A stretch of 26,661 nt of DNA. Source: CAZMXI01 sp964570205. GTDB lineage: Bacteria > Planctomycetota > Phycisphaerae > Tepidisphaerales > Tepidisphaeraceae. Numbering within the stretch: position 1 is the first letter of the stretch; the number at the start of each line of letters is the position of its first letter. A model generated the notes under the pieces. It was not told where the DNA came from. It saw only the letters and a list, made by a program, of their open reading frames with translations, and did not search any database. Position numbers and translations under genes: made by a program. Positions 12,449-21,214 of this stretch are shown piece after piece. The DNA is taken from positions 1 to 26,661 of the forward strand of contig CAZMXI010000059.1 of the NCBI GenBank assembly GCA_964570205.1, in the 5' to 3' direction.

Positions 12449-14623
12449 TCACTGCCGGACCTTGTCAAGCAGGCGTCCGCCGCCCTTGATCATGTCTCCG
12501 AAAAACTGAATGGTCCCCGCCGGTGCCGAGCCCGGCTCGGCCTTCACTTGGGGCTGATCGACCGTCCCCAGGATTCGCACCTGCAACAACAACGCCCCCG
12601 TGGCGCTTCTCACCAGGTCTTGCATGCCCCCCGCCACCTCCGCCGCAAGACCCCCGATTAAAGGCAGATTGCTTCCTTGTACGCTCTTCTTCCAGTCACC
12701 GACTGGCAATGCCGTCAATCGAAAGTCCAGCCTCCCATCCAGGTACAGATCGCCTGAGCCCTGCGCGCCCATGAGCGGCGCGGACGCCGCCACACGGCTG
12801 AAATTAACCTTGCCGCCGCCGATAGTGAATATGCCCGCCGCCTGATCGATCGAAATCCCCTCCTTCGATCCCGTGATCGTCGTCACCATCTCCGGCAGTC
12901 CCTGCAACTCCTGAAACTCCGCCTGCGTCAGCTCGAATTCCCCTTCGCCCGTCAGACCATCAAGAATCGATGCCGACTGCGACCCGGCCGGTACAGCGAC
13001 GGAGGCGGCCATACGCACGTCCATGCGGGCCATCACCCGGCCGATCATCCTCATCGGCTTCTCCCGCGACAGGCTCGCCGCCAGCAATTTCAGATCGAGT
13101 TCTTCGACCCGTGCCTGGGCTGAAAACTCCAGTGGCTCAAACCGCATCTCCCCCTCCAACGCCACACGCCCGCCACAGGTGGTCCCCCGGAGGCCCCGCC
13201 TCGCCTGTCCATCGTTCGCCAGCCGTAATCCCTTCTGCGTCAGAGTCGCATCGCAAACGATATCCGTCGCGACGAGCTTGCGATCGCTCACAAGCAACCG
13301 TGGCGATGACATGTGAATATCCACGGAAAACCGTGGCCGCGGCGCAGTCGTACTCGGAAGCTGGCCATCCCCGTGCATCGTCAGATCGATCACTCCGGCG
13401 ATATCCGCCGCTGTGATGGCATCCTTCAATGGCGGCGGCAACGCCGTCCGGTCGCTCCCCAGCGTCAATCGCATCCGGGTCTGCCCCAGCGTCCAACGCC
13501 AGTTCGACCAATCGACCGCGACGGCCGATCCGCCAACCATGACTCCGTTATCGCCGGCGCGTGCTTCAAGCGACTCCAGCGCCAAATACACCGCCCCAGC
13601 GCCGTCTGGCCGGGTCGATGGCGCCGTCGCCGGCCACCCATCGCTTGGCGGCTCCGTCGAAACACGCACTTTCATCGACAGACTCTCCAGACCCCCCGGC
13701 CATCCCTTGGGCGTGGCGCTGGCCTCGGCCAGTTCGATCGTCGCGTCATATCTCGCCGACCGTTTCCGCCGCAGCGGCAGATGCGCGCTGCCCGCCACCC
13801 GCAATTTACCCGCGATCCGGTTGTCAAGAATAGCCTGCTGAATTGCCGCCGGAGCGGGGCTCTGCTTCTGATCGGGGTCCACCCGCAGCGATGCCGCAAA
13901 CCGCTGTACATCCAGCTCAAGCTGGTCGATGTTCGCCTGCCCGGCCGCCTTCAGTTCCGCCAGCGGCCCGCTCGACGAACTGAACTCGAACCCGTAAATC
14001 GGATTCGTTCCGGGCGCCGTCGTCAGCCTTGCCTCGATGTCCCGCCAGACGGCCGGAACGGTCTGCGGCAGCGTCCGGTCCTCGTACACGATCCGCCCGC
14101 CTTCGACCGCCAGCAGTCGCAATTCAAACATGTCCGACAGCCGCTGACGCACCTCCTCTTCCGTCGTCAGCACGTCCTTCCGCACCAGTGTGCGGTGCCC
14201 CACAATCCCGGAGGCGGTCTTGATCAGATGCACCGACGGCCGCTGGAATGTCAGCTTGCGAATGCACAGCGGTCCATCGCGAAACGGCAACTGCGCCAGC
14301 AGCAGGTGCAGCTTCGGAACGCGAATCAGCTCCACCGGGTTCCCATCGCCATCCTGCGCCACCAGCGATGCGTTGCACACCTCCACCCCGTATGGAAAGA
14401 CGTACGAGACACTGTCCATCTCAAGCCGCGCGTTAAGCTGCGAATCGATCATGCCTTGCAGCTTCCACCGGATCAGCGGCCGCGCTGCCAGCGTTGCGGC
14501 AACCCACGCAACAACCAGTAAGGTCCCCGCCATGACAAGCGACCACTTCACCCGCCTACTCAACCGCCTGCGCCCGACGAGCGGATTCCGCGTTTCCGGT
14601 GATACCCTGCTCGCTTCGTCCAT
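12449..14623 (-). CDS. AsmA-like / large envelope protein with N-terminal membrane anchor
   Basis: A 724-residue protein. After a basic stretch (RRRLSRRVK) comes one membrane segment (residues about 29-49, WSLVMAGTLLVVAWVAATLAA), then a long beta-rich part. Features shared with the AsmA family: RPLIRWKLQGMIDSQLNARLEMDSVSYVFPYGVEV, the LIRVPKLHLLLAQLPF and IRKLTFQRPSVHLIKTASGI blocks near the N-terminus, and a C-terminal end with GEFELTQAEFQELQGLP, GGGKVNFSRV, GSGDLYLDGRLDFRLTALPVG and an ILGTVDQPQVKAEPG tail. AsmA-like proteins sit between the membranes and are tied to lipid transport or outer-membrane assembly. ATG 14623 is preferred over an in-frame TTG at 14659. It is the last gene of the leftward block, 62 bases after the PIG-L gene. 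Confidence 0.72.
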   Translation of the reverse strand: MDEASRVSPETRNPLVGRRRLSRRVKWSLVMAGTLLVVAWVAATLAARPLIRWKLQGMIDSQLNARLEMDSVSYVFPYGVEVCNASLVAQDGDGNPVELIRVPKLHLLLAQLPFRDGPLCIRKLTFQRPSVHLIKTASGIVGHRTLVRKDVLTTEEEVRQRLSDMFELRLLAVEGGRIVYEDRTLPQTVPAVWRDIEARLTTAPGTNPIYGFEFSSSSGPLAELKAAGQANIDQLELDVQRFAASLRVDPDQKQSPAPAAIQQAILDNRIAGKLRVAGSAHLPLRRKRSARYDATIELAEASATPKGWPGGLESLSMKVRVSTEPPSDGWPATAPSTRPDGAGAVYLALESLEARAGDNGVMVGGSAVAVDWSNWRWTLGQTRMRLTLGSDRTALPPPLKDAITAADIAGVIDLTMHGDGQLPSTTAPRPRFSVDIHMSSPRLLVSDRKLVATDIVCDATLTQKGLRLANDGQARRGLRGTTCGGRVALEGEMRFEPLEFSAQARVEELDLKLLAASLSREKPMRMIGRVMARMDVRMAASVAVPAGSQSASILDGLTGEGEFELTQAEFQELQGLPEMVTTITGSKEGISIDQAAGIFTIGGGKVNFSRVAASAPLMGAQGSGDLYLDGRLDFRLTALPVGDWKKSVQGSNLPLIGGLAAEVAGGMQDLVRSATGALLLQVRILGTVDQPQVKAEPGSAPAGTIQFFGDMIKGGGRLLDKVRQ

Positions 14624-14685
14624 CGTGCACCCCAAGCTTGGGCGATCAGGCCGACTCAACCAACCTCATCAGCCCTGTGGTCCTG

Positions 14686-15360
14686 CTATATCAACTGATC
14701 CAGTCCGCCTAGCCCCAGGACTTCGTGAGTGAAGAAGGGCTCCGCGTATTCCGTCCCAATCCGTCCGCCAAAGTACGCATTCATCGTACGAACCATTTCC
14801 GGCACGGTGCTGCCATTGAGCACGAACTGCGATTGATAAGCCCTTATCGCCGCCAGTTTGGTCTCCATCTGACTCGTGATATCGATGCAGAACGTCGGTT
14901 GAAAGCTCATCCGCAGATGCGTACAGAAATAGTAGACAATCCGCTTCGGATGCCACGGCTCTCCGGGTATCCCCGACTGCGTAAGCTTTGCGTCAAAACG
15001 CCCATCCTCTCCAATTCGCGTCACCGCCACGTGGTCCGGGTGCGCATCCACCGGATACGGAAGGAAGAGCCAGTCTGGCCGGTGCTCGCGGATGACCGCT
15101 GCCAGTTTGTGCCGGTTCTCGATCGAGTGAACCACCTGCCGGTTTGGCAGTCCCAGCAGCGTCCGCTGCACCCCCATGATTCGGGCCGCTTCCGCCGCCT
15201 CCCTGGCGCGGATCGCGGGCATTCCCAACGGCGTCGGCTCGCCATTGGTGACATCCACCAGGTGAACTCGATGCCCTTGCGACGCCAACCGCACGATCGA
15301 CCCGCCCATGCCCAGTTCCTGATCGTCCGGGTGCGGCCCAATGATGAGTATGGATGCCAT
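14686..15360 (-). CDS. PIG-L family N-acetylglucosaminyl deacetylase (BshB1-like)
   Basis: A 224-residue zinc enzyme of the LmbE/PIG-L family, which deacetylates N-acetylglucosamine-type sugars. The catalytic PHPDDQELGMGG motif (His10, Asp12, Asp13) is followed by the second metal motif HPDH (His107, His110). Other family marks are VDVTNGEPTPLG, LLGLPNR, FLPYPVDAHPDH, FCIDITSQMETKLAAIRAYQSQF. The last block and LGLP resemble BshB1 of bacillithiol synthesis, but no bshA-like or bshC gene is recognisable nearby, so the substrate is open. The gene lies 20 bases after the unknown exported protein and is likely in one operon with the glycosyltransferase upstream. TAGAAT (15375-15370) 9 nt before the ATG may add an internal promoter. 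Confidence 0.85.
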   Translation of the reverse strand: MASILIIGPHPDDQELGMGGSIVRLASQGHRVHLVDVTNGEPTPLGMPAIRAREAAEAARIMGVQRTLLGLPNRQVVHSIENRHKLAAVIREHRPDWLFLPYPVDAHPDHVAVTRIGEDGRFDAKLTQSGIPGEPWHPKRIVYYFCTHLRMSFQPTFCIDITSQMETKLAAIRAYQSQFVLNGSTVPEMVRTMNAYFGGRIGTEYAEPFFTHEVLGLGGLDQLI

Positions 15361-15380
15361 AACGCGGTTATTCTACGCTT

Positions 15381-17387
15381 CTATTCCGCACCCAGGCGTG
15401 CCAGCAGCCATTCAAACGCCTGGTCGGCCAGCCGCCCATCGGAAGCGTGCCCATGCCGCCAGACCGCCACTGCGAAAGCCACCTGCCGCTCAAGGGCAAA
15501 GGGGGCATCAGCCAGCGGCGTCATCAGCCCTGCCGCAACGCCCACGCCGCCTGTCGGCATCGCTTCGCATTGGGCACTGTAGGCCGAGATGCGTTCGAAC
15601 ACCTTCGCCAACGGTCGATACCGCCGTTCCACTCTTTCCCATGTTTCGTACGCCTTCGGCGAGTCCGCTATAAAGCCGGCAAAAGCGTCGGCCAGACCCC
15701 GCGGGTAGGGCGCCAGGATCGGCCGCAGATCGTCAATCCCCAGCCGCCAGTCCACCCATCGCTCCAACGCCAGGCTTTTCCCGATTACCATATCCATCGC
15801 CGCGCCGTCCTGAAGCGATGCATACAGCTTCAATGCATCGTCCAGCCTTGCGAGCTTCCTGGCATCCGCCGCTTCTCCCGCCGCCAGAGAGCACGCCAGC
15901 TCCGTGACCATCGCCCGCCTCTTCGCGTCGAAGGCCACAAGCCGACCGCCCGTCCACCGTTTCTGCAATGACGATGGAATCTCTTTCGCGGCCGCGTCAG
16001 CCAGTTGCACCGCCAGCCCACCCAGCCGGTGGAGGTCCTGAACATAACGGTCGGCCCCCGATCGCTCCTGAATCGCACTCACCCCTGACGCCGAGACCGC
16101 GGCCCTGACCAATCTCTGTTCCAGGCCCTGGTACGGCTTGGGATTAAACGTATTCAACTTGGTCAACAGCGATGGCATGCGGTCCAGCCGCTCCAGCAGG
16201 TCGATCACCCGAGTCAGTTCCGTCAGATGCACTTCGATGCTTGTCGGCGATGTCGCCGTCGGCTTCCTGCCCAGAGCAATCACCGCCACATGAAAGTTGT
16301 CGCTGACCTCCCTGAAATGTTTCTCCAATTCCTGGCCGCTGCTTCGCAGGGCCTGCATCTCGTTGGACTTGCCCTCCCTCGTCGCAAATCGGCTTCGGCA
16401 TTCGTTGAATCGTTCCACCATCCCGATCGCCCGCTGCCCCTCTCTGCCACGAGATCGCGCCCACGACAGGAATTCCGCGTACTCCTTCTGTTGCTCGATC
16501 GTCAGATTCAACTTCGCCGCTTGGGACACGGTCGGCCGATACGCCTCAAGCGCCTTCAGCCGTCCCAGCCCCGCGCTCCTCAGTCGCGGATCATTGTAGA
16601 AGGCCAGCGCCTGCAACATCTCTCGCTCCATTTGCAGCCGGTCCTGCAGCGGCAGCGCACCGCTCTGCATGCCCCTGGCCAGTTCCAGGCACAACTCCGT
16701 CGCTGTCCGATGCTGATCACCCTCAGCTTCGAAACGCTGAGCGAGAATGGCCATCTGTCGCCGCAGGGGTGCGGGCATGGTCGTCCGTAGAATCTCTTCC
16801 TTGAGCTGCGCGGGCGTCTTGCCCCTGTCCGCCTGGCTCGCGACGCCCGCCGGCGCGGGGCGCATGGCCGGTATCGCATCCCCCTCCTTGTAGTCCGGCT
16901 TCACCATCCACATCACGATCTGGCCCAACGCCTGACAGGTCCCATCCAAGTCCCGCACCTGCTTCACGTTCGGCAGCGAGAAGGTCATACGATGCAGTTG
17001 CGTTGCCGCGAATGCCTGCCCCGGCGTCAGTTTGCCGCCCTGCTGGGTCAGTGTCCGTTCGACCGCCGAGATTCCCTCCCGCCACAGCCGCCACCGGACC
17101 TGCGACGCAACCTGCAAGTCGCCTCCGGCCGGCGCGCCCGCGCCCACAGACAGCAGCCATCGCCCCACCAGCCTCAGGTCCAGCTCGATTTCGATCATCG
17201 CCGCCTGATCCGCCGGCAAATCCAACTTCTGAACCATCCGCGCGGCGATCTCCTGGTCCAGCCGCGCCGTCTGCGCCTCGAACATCGGCTTGCCGTTAAG
17301 CGGTTCCCTGGCCCCACCCAACGATTTCCCCGCGCAGGCAATCATCATCCCCACCACAGCCCCGATGACTTTGCTCGATGCTCTCAT
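15381..17387 (-). CDS. Exported helical protein of unknown function
   Basis: A 668-residue protein I do not recognise. Residues about 1-25 (MRASSKVIGAVVGMMIACAG) look like a signal peptide, possibly ending near the Cys or at SLGGA. The rest appears almost wholly alpha-helical, rich in Ala, Leu, Arg and Glu, without transmembrane segments or enzyme motifs I can name. Two stretches, about 205-260 (with RRQMAILAQRFEAEGDQHRTATELCL) and about 280-390, could form coiled coils or TPR-like arrays. It lies 20 bases after the glycosyltransferase and 20 bases before the PIG-L gene, so it is probably co-expressed with cell-surface carbohydrate functions. ATG 17387 has no strong Shine-Dalgarno sequence. 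The start is chosen for the signal peptide. Confidence 0.7.
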   Translation of the reverse strand: MRASSKVIGAVVGMMIACAGKSLGGAREPLNGKPMFEAQTARLDQEIAARMVQKLDLPADQAAMIEIELDLRLVGRWLLSVGAGAPAGGDLQVASQVRWRLWREGISAVERTLTQQGGKLTPGQAFAATQLHRMTFSLPNVKQVRDLDGTCQALGQIVMWMVKPDYKEGDAIPAMRPAPAGVASQADRGKTPAQLKEEILRTTMPAPLRRQMAILAQRFEAEGDQHRTATELCLELARGMQSGALPLQDRLQMEREMLQALAFYNDPRLRSAGLGRLKALEAYRPTVSQAAKLNLTIEQQKEYAEFLSWARSRGREGQRAIGMVERFNECRSRFATREGKSNEMQALRSSGQELEKHFREVSDNFHVAVIALGRKPTATSPTSIEVHLTELTRVIDLLERLDRMPSLLTKLNTFNPKPYQGLEQRLVRAAVSASGVSAIQERSGADRYVQDLHRLGGLAVQLADAAAKEIPSSLQKRWTGGRLVAFDAKRRAMVTELACSLAAGEAADARKLARLDDALKLYASLQDGAAMDMVIGKSLALERWVDWRLGIDDLRPILAPYPRGLADAFAGFIADSPKAYETWERVERRYRPLAKVFERISAYSAQCEAMPTGGVGVAAGLMTPLADAPFALERQVAFAVAVWRHGHASDGRLADQAFEWLLARLGAE

Positions 17388-17407
17388 CGCGCGCCCTTGT
17401 TTTCAGC

Positions 17408-18559
17408 TCACCTCATCGCCTCGCGATACACCCGCTCCAGCGATTCAATCATCACATCCGCATCGAATCGCGCCAGAGCGAATTCCCGCCCGGCTTCGCC
17501 CATTCTCCGGCGCAATGCGCCATCTTCCAATAAGACAGCCAGACTGTCTCGAAGTTTCCTGCAATCGAAAGCAGGCGCCAGGAAGCCCGTCCTGCCGTCG
17601 ATCAGACCCTCTCGATTGCCGTCCACGTCATACGTCACCACCGGCTTGCCCGCCAACTGCCCCTGTGCCAGAGCCAGCGCCAGCCCTTCCCGCCGCGATG
17701 GATGCACCACCACATCCATCGCGTTCGCCAGCTCCGGAATGCGCGACGGCGGCACCAGACCCGTCAGCACAAATCGCCCCCGCAGCCCCAGACGCTCGAT
17801 CCGCCGCTCCAGTTCCGAGCGAAGAAGACCATCGCCCACCCACATGAACCTCGCTTGCGGGAACTGCTCGCACAGCCCCGGCCCCATCGCCAGCAGATCC
17901 TCGTGCCCCTTCATGTGGAAAAGCCGGGCGATAGTCCCCACCACCACATCACCCTCGCCGATGCCCAGGTCCCGCCTAACGTCCTCCCGCCTCACCGGCG
18001 GCGACAGAAACGGCGCTGTCCGCATTCCGGCATACACCGTCACATACTGCTCCGCCCTGCCGACCCCTCCGGCCAGCGACTGCTGTCGCATCGCCTCCGC
18101 CACGCACACGATTCTCGTCGTTACCGGTGCGGTCCACCCTTCCAGCTTCCGATACGCCGCATTCACCAGCCGGGAGGACGAAGCGGTGAACGCCAATCCG
18201 TGAATCGTGTGAACAACCGCCGGCGCTCCGGCCCGATGCGCTGCCCAACGCCCGATGATCCCCGCCTTGCTTGAATGCGTGTGCACCACGTCCGGTTTAA
18301 GCGCCATGATCCGCCGCCGAAGCGATCGATAGGCCCTCCAGTCGCGCACGGGGTGGATTTCCCGCCTCAGTTCATCGATCACCTCAACCCGATACCCGCC
18401 TGCATAGGCCCGATCCAGCAGCGACCCCTCCGGGCCCAGCGGCGGCCCTGTCAGCAGCGTCACCTCGTGCCCTCGCGCCTGCATTCCCTCGCACCCCAGC
18501 AGGCAGACCTCCATCGCCCCCCCCACGATCAGTCGAGTGATCACCTGCACGACGCGCAT
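17408..18559 (-). CDS. Glycosyltransferase family 4 (GT-B fold)
   Basis: A 383-residue transferase. The N-terminal acceptor domain begins MRVVQVITRLIVGGAMEVCLLG and has VHTHSSKAGIIGRWAAHRAG; the C-terminal donor domain has VVVGTIARLFHMKGHEDLL, ARFMWVGDGLLRSELERRI and HPSRREGLALALAQGQLAGKPVVTYDVDG. These are hallmarks of GT4 enzymes that build lipopolysaccharide, capsule or other glycans from a nucleotide-sugar donor. In the E-x7-E motif the second Glu is Gln (EGLALALAQ), a variant I associate with a known GT4 subgroup, so probably still active. I prefer ATG 18559 because GGTGAG lies 4 nt upstream. ATG 18571 (four residues longer) is the alternative. It heads the leftward block. Confidence 0.85.
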   Translation of the reverse strand: MRVVQVITRLIVGGAMEVCLLGCEGMQARGHEVTLLTGPPLGPEGSLLDRAYAGGYRVEVIDELRREIHPVRDWRAYRSLRRRIMALKPDVVHTHSSKAGIIGRWAAHRAGAPAVVHTIHGLAFTASSSRLVNAAYRKLEGWTAPVTTRIVCVAEAMRQQSLAGGVGRAEQYVTVYAGMRTAPFLSPPVRREDVRRDLGIGEGDVVVGTIARLFHMKGHEDLLAMGPGLCEQFPQARFMWVGDGLLRSELERRIERLGLRGRFVLTGLVPPSRIPELANAMDVVVHPSRREGLALALAQGQLAGKPVVTYDVDGNREGLIDGRTGFLAPAFDCRKLRDSLAVLLEDGALRRRMGEAGREFALARFDADVMIESLERVYREAMR

Positions 18560-18664
18560 GCCGCTCACCATAACCGCTCATGCCCGCGATGAACAGCGGT
18601 TGCCCCCGCCGGTGACAGGCCGGCCCACGAAGAGGGACCCGTCCAGGATTGAACAGGTTGCTCT

Positions 18665-18688
18665 AAATTGTCGGCGGCATGGTCGCCG
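18665..18688 (-). terminator. Weak candidate terminator after fusA
   Basis: On the minus strand CGGCG (18688-18684) and CGCCG (18676-18672) form a 5-bp stem with a 7-nt loop, followed by ACAATTT. The T run is short, so termination may be partial. The 100 or so bases between here and the glycosyltransferase hold no other recognisable element. Confidence 0.25.
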
Positions 18689-18694
18689 TGAGAA

Positions 18695-20815
18695 TCAGCC
18701 CACCTCTTCCATGATCGCGTTCCGCACGTTCGTCGGCGCGGGTGCATACTTCAACGGCTCCATCACACTGCTCGCCCGGCCCTGCGTCATTGAACGCAGC
18801 TCAGTCGTGTACCCGAACATCTCGCTCAGCGGAACCTCCGCTTCGATCACGCGGGTGTTCCCACGCGCTTCATTGCTGACGATCACGCCGCGGCGGCGGT
18901 TAATGTCGCCGCTGACCACGCCCAGATAGTCATCCGGAGTCGTCGCCACCAGCTTCATGATCGGCTCGAGGATCTGCATCCCCGCGCGGTGGCAGGCATC
19001 GCGGAACGCCATCGATCCCGCCAGTTCGAACGCCACTTGCGAGCTGTCCACCGGGTGATACGAGCCATCCAGCAGCGTCACCTTCACGTTGATCACCGGG
19101 TAGTTCGCCAGCACGCCCGTCTTGGCCGCCTGCCGACAGCCGTATTCCACTGACGGGATGTACTCCTTCGGGATCGAGCCGCCGATGATCTTGTTCTCGA
19201 ACGCGAAATTGTCCTCAAACTTCAGTTCCTCCGCCTTGGCCTGCTCCGCCGTGAACGGCTCCACGCGAATCGTGCAATCACCGTATTGTCCGCGGCCGCC
19301 GGTCTGCTTCACGTGCTTGCCGCGAGCTTCGGCCATGAAGCTGATCGTCTCCTTGTACGCCACCTTCGGCTTGCGCGCGATCACGTCCACCTTCATGTCC
19401 CGCGTCAGCTTGTGACGCAGGATTTCCAGGTGCAGTTCGCCCATGCCCGAGATGACCGTCTCGCCAGTCTCCTCATTGTAGTTGGTCTGGAACGTCGGAT
19501 CCTCTCGCTTGAGCACCATCAGCGACTCGGCCAGCCGCTGCTTGTCCGACGAGGTCTTCGGCTCGATCGACATGCTGATCACCGGCTCGGGGAACGTCGG
19601 CCGCTCCAGCAGGATCGGTGATGTCGCCTCGCACAGCGTATCGCCTGTCAGCGCCTCGCGAATGCCAACCACCGCGATGATGTCGCCCACCTCCGCCATG
19701 TCCACCGGGATTCGGTCCGAGGCATGCATCTGGAACATCCGCGAGATGTTCTCTTTCTTGTTGCGGTTGATGTTCAGCACGCGGGAGCCTTTGGCTACCT
19801 TGCCGCTGTACACCCTCACGTACGTCAGGTCGCCATGCTGGTCCGAAACGATCTTGAAAACCAGCCCGCAGAACGGCTCATCGACGCTCGGGTGCCGCTC
19901 GATCACCGTATCCACATCCTTGGGATCATGCCCGCGCACCGGCGGCAGCTCCAGCGGGTTCGGCAAATAGTCGATGACGCCGTCCAGCAGCCGCTGGACA
20001 CCCACGTAGCGCAATGCCGACCCGCAGAACACCGGGTAAATCTTGAACGCGATCGTCGCCCGGCGGATCGCCGCACGCAATTCGTCCTCGCCGATCGGTT
20101 CCTCGTGAACGTACTTCTCCATCATGTGATCGTCGGTCTCGGCGACTTTCTCGATCAGCTCATGCCGCCAGTGATCAAACCGGGCCTTCTCCTCCTCCGG
20201 AATCGGCTTCTCGATCTGCGTCTGACCCTTGTCCTTGTCGTCCGCCACGTTGTAGTAGATCGCCACGCCCCGGATCAGGTCGATAATCCCCTTGAACGTG
20301 TTGCTCTGCCCGATCGGAATCTGCACCGCCACGGCGTTGGCGCCAAGCCGCTCGTGAATGCTCCTGAAGCTGAAGTCAAAGTCGGCGCCCAGCTTGTCCA
20401 TCTTGTTGATGAAGCACAGCCGCGGCACATTATACTTGGTCGCCTGGCGCCACACCGTCTCCGATTGCGCTTCAACACCTTCCTTGCCGTCGAAGACTGC
20501 GATCGCGCCGTCCAGCACCCGCAGGCTCCGCTCCACCTCGGCCGTGAAGTCCACGTGCCCCGGTGTGTCGATCAGGTTGATTGTGTAACGCTCGCCGTTC
20601 CGGTCCCACGGGCAGGTCGTCGCGGCCGACTGGATCGTGATGCCACGCTGCTGTTCCTCCTCCAGGAAGTCCATCGTCGCCGTCCCCTCATGCACCTCGC
20701 CCATCTTGTGAATTTTCCCGGTGTAATACAGGATGCGCTCCGAGACCGTCGTCTTGCCGGCATCAATGTGCGCACATACCCCGATATTCCGTACTTTCGT
20801 AATCTCGCGTGCCAT
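18695..20815 (-). CDS. fusA: Translation elongation factor G
   Basis: EF-G is the GTPase that translocates tRNA and mRNA on the ribosome and helps recycle it. The 706-residue protein starts MAREITKVRNIGVCAHIDAGKTT (P-loop AHIDAGKT), then DTPGHVDFT, NKMDKLGADF (G4), domain II with YVRVYSGKVAKGSRV, domain III with LVLKREDPTFQ-like and GMGELHLEI, domain IV with GRGQYGDC and PKEYIPSVEYG, and domain V with LEPIMKL, GDINRRRG and PLSEMFGYTTELRSMTQGR. ATG 20815 has GAGGAACGT just upstream. An in-frame extension to 20908 lies in the structured leader and has no EF-G similarity. It is not in a str operon (no rpsL, rpsG or tuf beside it). It is preceded by about 390 nt of highly structured leader. Confidence 0.97.
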   Translation of the reverse strand: MAREITKVRNIGVCAHIDAGKTTVSERILYYTGKIHKMGEVHEGTATMDFLEEEQQRGITIQSAATTCPWDRNGERYTINLIDTPGHVDFTAEVERSLRVLDGAIAVFDGKEGVEAQSETVWRQATKYNVPRLCFINKMDKLGADFDFSFRSIHERLGANAVAVQIPIGQSNTFKGIIDLIRGVAIYYNVADDKDKGQTQIEKPIPEEEKARFDHWRHELIEKVAETDDHMMEKYVHEEPIGEDELRAAIRRATIAFKIYPVFCGSALRYVGVQRLLDGVIDYLPNPLELPPVRGHDPKDVDTVIERHPSVDEPFCGLVFKIVSDQHGDLTYVRVYSGKVAKGSRVLNINRNKKENISRMFQMHASDRIPVDMAEVGDIIAVVGIREALTGDTLCEATSPILLERPTFPEPVISMSIEPKTSSDKQRLAESLMVLKREDPTFQTNYNEETGETVISGMGELHLEILRHKLTRDMKVDVIARKPKVAYKETISFMAEARGKHVKQTGGRGQYGDCTIRVEPFTAEQAKAEELKFEDNFAFENKIIGGSIPKEYIPSVEYGCRQAAKTGVLANYPVINVKVTLLDGSYHPVDSSQVAFELAGSMAFRDACHRAGMQILEPIMKLVATTPDDYLGVVSGDINRRRGVIVSNEARGNTRVIEAEVPLSEMFGYTTELRSMTQGRASSVMEPLKYAPAPTNVRNAIMEEVG

Positions 20816-20897
20816 ACGTTCCTCTAAACCCAAGCTTCTGAATCCGTCCTTGTTTGGTATCGCTTCCTGAAAAACGAGAAACCCGCTGAAGCCGTCC

Positions 20898-21211
20898 GCG
20901 GCAATCACCGGTGCGACTGCCGCTCACATAAGCACCGTCTTAGGTGCTTGGATCGGCCCCTGCGGGTCATCCATCCGCCACTTCGGCGGATCGAGCTTCG
21001 TTGTCGCTGCCGAAGCTCCCGGGGAAAAACATCTTCCCACCTGCGGGATCAGCTCACACTGACCATGCAGGGCTTCGGTCAGCATGAGCCGGCTAATTCG
21101 GCTCGATCTTCACGTCTGCTCCTTTGCAAGCACTGAAGCATTAAGGGCTTATAACCCCGAGAACCTCCCCGCAACGGCCGGCAGGGCCGTCGGGAATATT
21201 CTATGCTTCAG
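20898..21211 (-). ncRNA. Chain of stem-loops upstream of fusA: long structured leader or independent ncRNA, unrecognised
   Basis: On the minus strand, in order: closing stem CTGAAGCAT/ATGCTTCAG (21211-21203 with 21141-21133) around a hairpin CCCG-ACGGCC/GGCCGT-CGGG (21194-21185 with 21179-21168); GAGCCG/CGGCTC (21104-21099 with 21091-21086); CTGACC/GGTCAG (21082-21077 with 21064-21059); GGGAA/TTCCC (21038-21034 with 21026-21022); GAGCTTCG/CGAAGCTC (21018-21011 with 21000-20993); ATCCGCC/GGCGGAT (20991-20985 with 20979-20973); AAGCACC/GGTGCTT (20949-20943 with 20936-20930); and an 11-bp stem with loop ACCG (20923-20913 with 20908-20898). Such dense complementarity is not expected in a plain spacer. 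I match it to no known RNA class (not tmRNA, RNase P or SRP RNA). Strand is set by the promoter and by fusA downstream. Confidence 0.6.
21093..21113 (-). CDS. Possible six-codon leader ORF in the fusA leader
   Basis: AAAGGAG (21125-21119), a near-perfect Shine-Dalgarno sequence, is followed after 5 nt by GTG AAG ATC GAG CCG AAT TAG, encoding MKIEPN. The stop codon lies in the loop of the GAGCCG/CGGCTC hairpin, so translation would open that hairpin. It may be a true regulatory mini-ORF or a chance match inside a structured RNA. Confidence 0.35.
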   Translation of the reverse strand: MKIEPN

Positions 21212-21214
21212 CTT

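Noticed and set aside
13313..14521. 402-residue plus-strand ORF inside the AsmA-like gene
   Set aside because: The composition (Arg, Pro, Gln, His rich) is that of a GC-rich antisense shadow; the minus-strand frame has a clear membrane anchor and AsmA-like blocks.
16992..18203. 403-residue plus-strand ORF across the unknown exported protein and glycosyltransferase
   Set aside because: Arg/Pro/Ser-rich shadow; the minus-strand frames carry clear GT4 motifs and a signal peptide.
14686..18559. Bacillithiol synthesis locus (bshA/bshB)
   Set aside because: The PIG-L protein resembles BshB1, but the glycosyltransferase lacks BshA-specific blocks such as the HxSNFRPVKR-type motif, and no bshC is present.
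18625..18665. tRNA-like TTCAATC loop on the minus strand after fusA
   Set aside because: The flanking bases do not form a 5-bp T stem, and there is no acceptor stem or anticodon arm.
20898..21211. tmRNA, RNase P RNA or SRP RNA in the fusA upstream region
   Set aside because: No tag ORF with tRNA-like ends, no GAGGAAAGTCC or ACAGAA-type RNase P cores, and no SRP GGAAG/AGCAG tip were found on either strand.
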